A stretch of DNA of 64,000 nucleotides from Glutamicibacter protophormiae (GTDB taxonomy: Bacteria; Actinomycetota; Actinomycetes; Actinomycetales; Micrococcaceae). Under the pieces are notes generated by a model that was not told where the DNA came from, searched no databases, and worked only from the letters and a program-made list of their open reading frames with translations. Below, piece by piece: positions 61,542 through 64,000 of the stretch (position 1 is its first letter; every line of letters begins with the position of its first letter). The translations under genes and the position numbers were made by a program. Location: NCBI RefSeq assembly GCF_014647495.1, contig NZ_BMPH01000001.1, positions 62,001-126,000 of the forward strand, given 5' to 3'.

Positions 61542-63182
61542 ATGACTCGCAAGAAGAACGGGCTGCGACTCGCCGCGGCCGCTTTGGGAATTTCCGCCCT
61601 CGCACTGACCGGCTGCACCTCTTCCGCCTCCAATGACGGCGACGCATCGGGTGCGCCAAGCGGCGACGCATCAGGCGCGCCGATCACCTTGGGAACCACG
61701 GACAAGGTCACCTCGCTCGACCCGGCCGGCTCCTATGACAATGGTTCATTCATGGTCATGAACCAGATCTTCCCGTTCCTGCTGAACTCCGAGCCGGGCA
61801 GCCCTGAACCCTCGAACGACCTGGCCGAGTCCGCCGAGTTCACCTCGGACAAGGAATTCACCGTGAAGCTGAAGCCGGGGTTGAAGTGGGCCAACGGCAA
61901 CGATCTTGACTCCAAGGACGTGAAGTTCACCTTCGACCGCCAGCTGAAGATCGCGGACCCCAACGGCCCGTCCTCGCTGCTGGGCAACGTCGAGTCCATC
62001 ACCGCACCGGATGCCACTACCGTGGTCTTCAAGCTCAAGGTCGCCAACGACCAGACCTTCCCGCAGGTGCTCACCTCGCCGGTCGGCCCGATCGTGGATG
62101 ACGAGGTCTTCCCGGCCGACAAGGTGATGGCCGATGAGGAAATCGTCGCAGGCAAGGCCTTCGGCGGCCAGTACGTGATCGACTCGTACAACAAGAACAG
62201 CCTGATCTCGATGTCGGCCAACGACGCCTACGCCGGCGTGCTCGGCGCACCGGCCAACAAGTCGGCCGCCATCAAGTACTACGCGGATTCGAACAACCTG
62301 AAGCTGGACGTCCAGCAGGGCAACATCGATGTCGCGTATCGTTCGCTGACCCCGACCGACGTGGAGGACTTGGGCAAGGACAGCAACCTCGTGGTCCACA
62401 AGGGCCCGGGCGGCGAGCTGCGCTACATCGTGTTCAACTTCGACACCATGCCGTACGGCGCCAAGACCGCGGACGCTGATGCCGCGAAGTCGCTGGCCGT
62501 GCGCCAGGCCGCCGCGAACCTGATCGACCGCGAGGCCATCGCCAGCGAGGTCTACAAGGGCACCTACACCCCGGCCTACTCCTACGTGCCGCAGGGCTTC
62601 ACCGGCGCCATCGAGCCGTTGAAGGAGCTGTACGGCACCGACGGCAAGCCGGATGCCGCCAAGGCGAAGAAGGTCTTGGAGGATGCCGGCGTCGACATCC
62701 CGGTCAGCCTTCCGCTGCAGTACAACCCGGACCACTATGGCCCGAGCTCGGGCGACGAGTACGCCCTGGTGAAGAAGCAGCTGGAGGCCGACGGCCTGTT
62801 CAAGGTCGACCTGAAGTCCACCGAATGGGTCACCTACCAGAAGCAGCGCGTCACCGACTACCCGGCCTACCAGCTGGGCTGGTTCCCTGACTACTCGGAC
62901 GCCGACAACTACCTGTCGCCGTTCTTCGCCAAGGACAACTTCCTGTCGAACAACTACGACAACCCGGCGGTCGACAAGCTGATCTCGGAGCAGCGCGGCA
63001 TGGCCGACGCGGCCGAGCGCACCAAGGCCATCGAGGACCTGCAGACCATGGTCGCCAAGGACCTCTCCACCCTGCCGCTGCTGCAGGGCGCGCAGGTCGC
63101 CGTGGCGGGCAAGGACGTGCAGGGAGTCGAGAAGACCCTGGACCCGTCGTTCAAGTTCCGCTTGGGCGTTCTGAGCAAGTAA
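61542..63182 (+). CDS. Oligopeptide/dipeptide ABC transporter substrate-binding lipoprotein
   Basis: 546 residues from ATG 61542 (AAGGA seven bases upstream; the open frame extends 16 codons further). Lipobox LALTGC after an Arg/Lys-rich signal peptide, a Ser/Gly/Asp linker with a repeated GDASGAP, then SBP_bac_5: TSLDPAGSYDNGSFMVMNQIFPFL, LKPGLKWANGNDLDSKDVKFTFDR and RQAAANLIDREAIASEVYKG. Captures peptides or similar solutes for the permease encoded next. Confidence 0.92.
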   Translation: MTRKKNGLRLAAAALGISALALTGCTSSASNDGDASGAPSGDASGAPITLGTTDKVTSLDPAGSYDNGSFMVMNQIFPFLLNSEPGSPEPSNDLAESAEFTSDKEFTVKLKPGLKWANGNDLDSKDVKFTFDRQLKIADPNGPSSLLGNVESITAPDATTVVFKLKVANDQTFPQVLTSPVGPIVDDEVFPADKVMADEEIVAGKAFGGQYVIDSYNKNSLISMSANDAYAGVLGAPANKSAAIKYYADSNNLKLDVQQGNIDVAYRSLTPTDVEDLGKDSNLVVHKGPGGELRYIVFNFDTMPYGAKTADADAAKSLAVRQAAANLIDREAIASEVYKGTYTPAYSYVPQGFTGAIEPLKELYGTDGKPDAAKAKKVLEDAGVDIPVSLPLQYNPDHYGPSSGDEYALVKKQLEADGLFKVDLKSTEWVTYQKQRVTDYPAYQLGWFPDYSDADNYLSPFFAKDNFLSNNYDNPAVDKLISEQRGMADAAERTKAIEDLQTMVAKDLSTLPLLQGAQVAVAGKDVQGVEKTLDPSFKFRLGVLSK

Positions 63183-63214
63183 GCATCAGCGCACTGGCTT
63201 GACCTGAACCCCAG

Positions 63215-63261
63215 GGGGTTCGCCGCGCGGAATCCACCGGATCCCGCGCGGCGGATCCCCT
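63215..63261 (+). other. Intercistronic hairpin between binding protein and permease
   Basis: CGCCGCGCGG (63222-63231) pairs with CCGCGCGGCG (63244-63253), with outer GGGG/CCCC pairing (63215-63218, 63258-63261). It lies 33 bp after the stop and is not followed by a T-run. A partial terminator or mRNA stabiliser, giving more binding protein than permease, is likely. Confidence 0.5.
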
Positions 63262-63324
63262 AAATCTGTGCCCGGGGATCTCCCGGCGCAACGCACGTAT
63301 TTTGCGATTTCCAAAGGATTGACG

Positions 63325-64000
63325 ATGACCATCACGTCTCCACCGGGACAAGTTCCCAGCCCGCTGGCGGCACCCAAGCCAGCCAAGCAGAAGGGCGGGG
63401 GGTTCCTCCGCTACGTGATCACGCGCTTCCTGCTGATCATCCCCACCGTCTTCATCCTCATTACGGTGGTCTTCTTCCTGATGCGCGTGACCGGCGACCC
63501 GATCACCGCCGCGCTGGGCGGGCGCCTGACCCCGGACCAGCTTGCCGAACGCATCCATGAGGCCGGATACGACCGGCCGCTGTTCATCCAGTACTTCGAG
63601 TACCTGGGGCAGATCTTCACCGGCAACCTGGGCCGCACCCTGACCGACAATACCGCGGTCACCGACATCCTCACCACCTATGGCGCCGCCACTCTGGAAC
63701 TGGCCATCAACGCCGTGCTCGTGGCGCTGATCGTGGGCATCCCGCTGGGCCTGGTCGCTGCCAAGTTCCGCGACCGCTACCCGGACGCCATCCTGCGCGT
63801 GCTGGCCATTCTGGCCTACGCCACCCCGGTCTTCTTCGCCGGTCTGCTGCTCAAGCTGATCTTCGGCGTCTGGCTGCACTGGCTGCCGATCGCCGGGCGC
63901 GCCGACTGGCAGACCGAACTGCAGCTGACCACGCTCCAGGCGCCGACCGGCATCTACTGGCTCGACGCACTGCGCAGCGGCAACATGGAAGCGTTCGTGA
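63325..64000 (+). CDS. Oligopeptide/dipeptide ABC transporter permease (DppB/OppB type), 3' end outside window
   Basis: 225 codons visible, open to the window edge. Start ATG 63325 with AAAGGA six bases upstream. A Pro/Lys-rich N-terminus (MTITSPPGQVPSP) precedes the first helix in FLRYVITRFLLIIPTVFILITVVFFLMRVTGDP, the DppB signature; then YDRPLFIQYFEYLGQIFTGNLG and a helix pair from TYGAATLELAINAVLVALIVG. Partner of the binding protein upstream. Confidence 0.92.
   Translation, partial: MTITSPPGQVPSPLAAPKPAKQKGGGFLRYVITRFLLIIPTVFILITVVFFLMRVTGDPITAALGGRLTPDQLAERIHEAGYDRPLFIQYFEYLGQIFTGNLGRTLTDNTAVTDILTTYGAATLELAINAVLVALIVGIPLGLVAAKFRDRYPDAILRVLAILAYATPVFFAGLLLKLIFGVWLHWLPIAGRADWQTELQLTTLQAPTGIYWLDALRSGNMEAFV

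Noticed and set aside
1-64000. CRISPR arrays, rRNA genes, transposase genes
   Set aside because: No regular spaced repeats, no rRNA sequence and no DDE or HUH transposase gene were seen; the only mobile unit is the serine-integrase element.

Overview
The window is high-GC chromosomal DNA from an actinobacterium, most likely of the Micrococcaceae (Arthrobacter/Glutamicibacter-like). The signs are a helicase-nuclease pair of AdnAB type, a UPF0182 membrane protein, a UvrD2-type helicase with an HRDC domain, actinobacterial-style initiator tRNAs, and frequent GTG starts and ATGA stop/start overlaps. The genus is an inference from gene content; no 16S rRNA is present.

Layout. 0-4 kb: haem synthesis (partial hemB, hemL) and an APC amino-acid permease. 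4.4-7 kb: minus-strand metNIQ methionine importer. 7.3-26.3 kb: a genome-maintenance block with a DnaQ-like exonuclease, an Atl1-type alkyltransferase-like protein, AdnA-AdnB, an APH-fold protein lacking a key metal ligand, NudC, UvrD2, a WLM/YgjP-type metallopeptidase, a DUF2342 zincin, a PDZ/Lon-like protease and UPF0182. As I remember it, much of this order matches M. tuberculosis Rv3204-Rv3193c. 26.3-28.2 kb: three initiator tRNA genes separated by long spacers with no gene I can support. 28.3-33 kb: PspA-like protein, TPM-domain protein and HtrA-type protease. 33-44 kb: etfBA, a PIG-L deacetylase, a small membrane protein, TrmL-like methylase, J-domain protein, lipid kinase, a RibD-like reductase with a FolP2-like protein, cysteine desulfurase and mnmA.

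44-49.5 kb is a nitrite/NO locus: a DUF2249 protein and a COG2345-type regulator face away from a shared dyad, and the regulator is translationally coupled to an NnrS-like membrane protein and a 904-residue fusion of membrane module, cupredoxin and copper nitrite reductase.

49.98-59.12 kb is a 9.1-kb integrated mobilizable element. It has split a flavin-dependent (LLM-class) oxidoreductase gene at a CATGCG core. It encodes a large serine recombinase, small coupled ORFs, a rolling-circle Rep with HUH and SF3-helicase domains, a MobC-like protein, a MobA relaxase, an overlapping MobB-like membrane protein, and a Cd/Pb cassette (CmtR regulator, P1B ATPase, thioredoxin-like protein). A hairpin followed by four ~11-bp repeats in front of rep looks like a pMV158-type replication origin. 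The element therefore resembles a rolling-circle plasmid that gained a serine integrase and a metal-resistance cargo.

60-64 kb: a lipoprotein, a small Cys/His protein and the start of an oligopeptide ABC importer (binding protein plus a permease cut by the window end).
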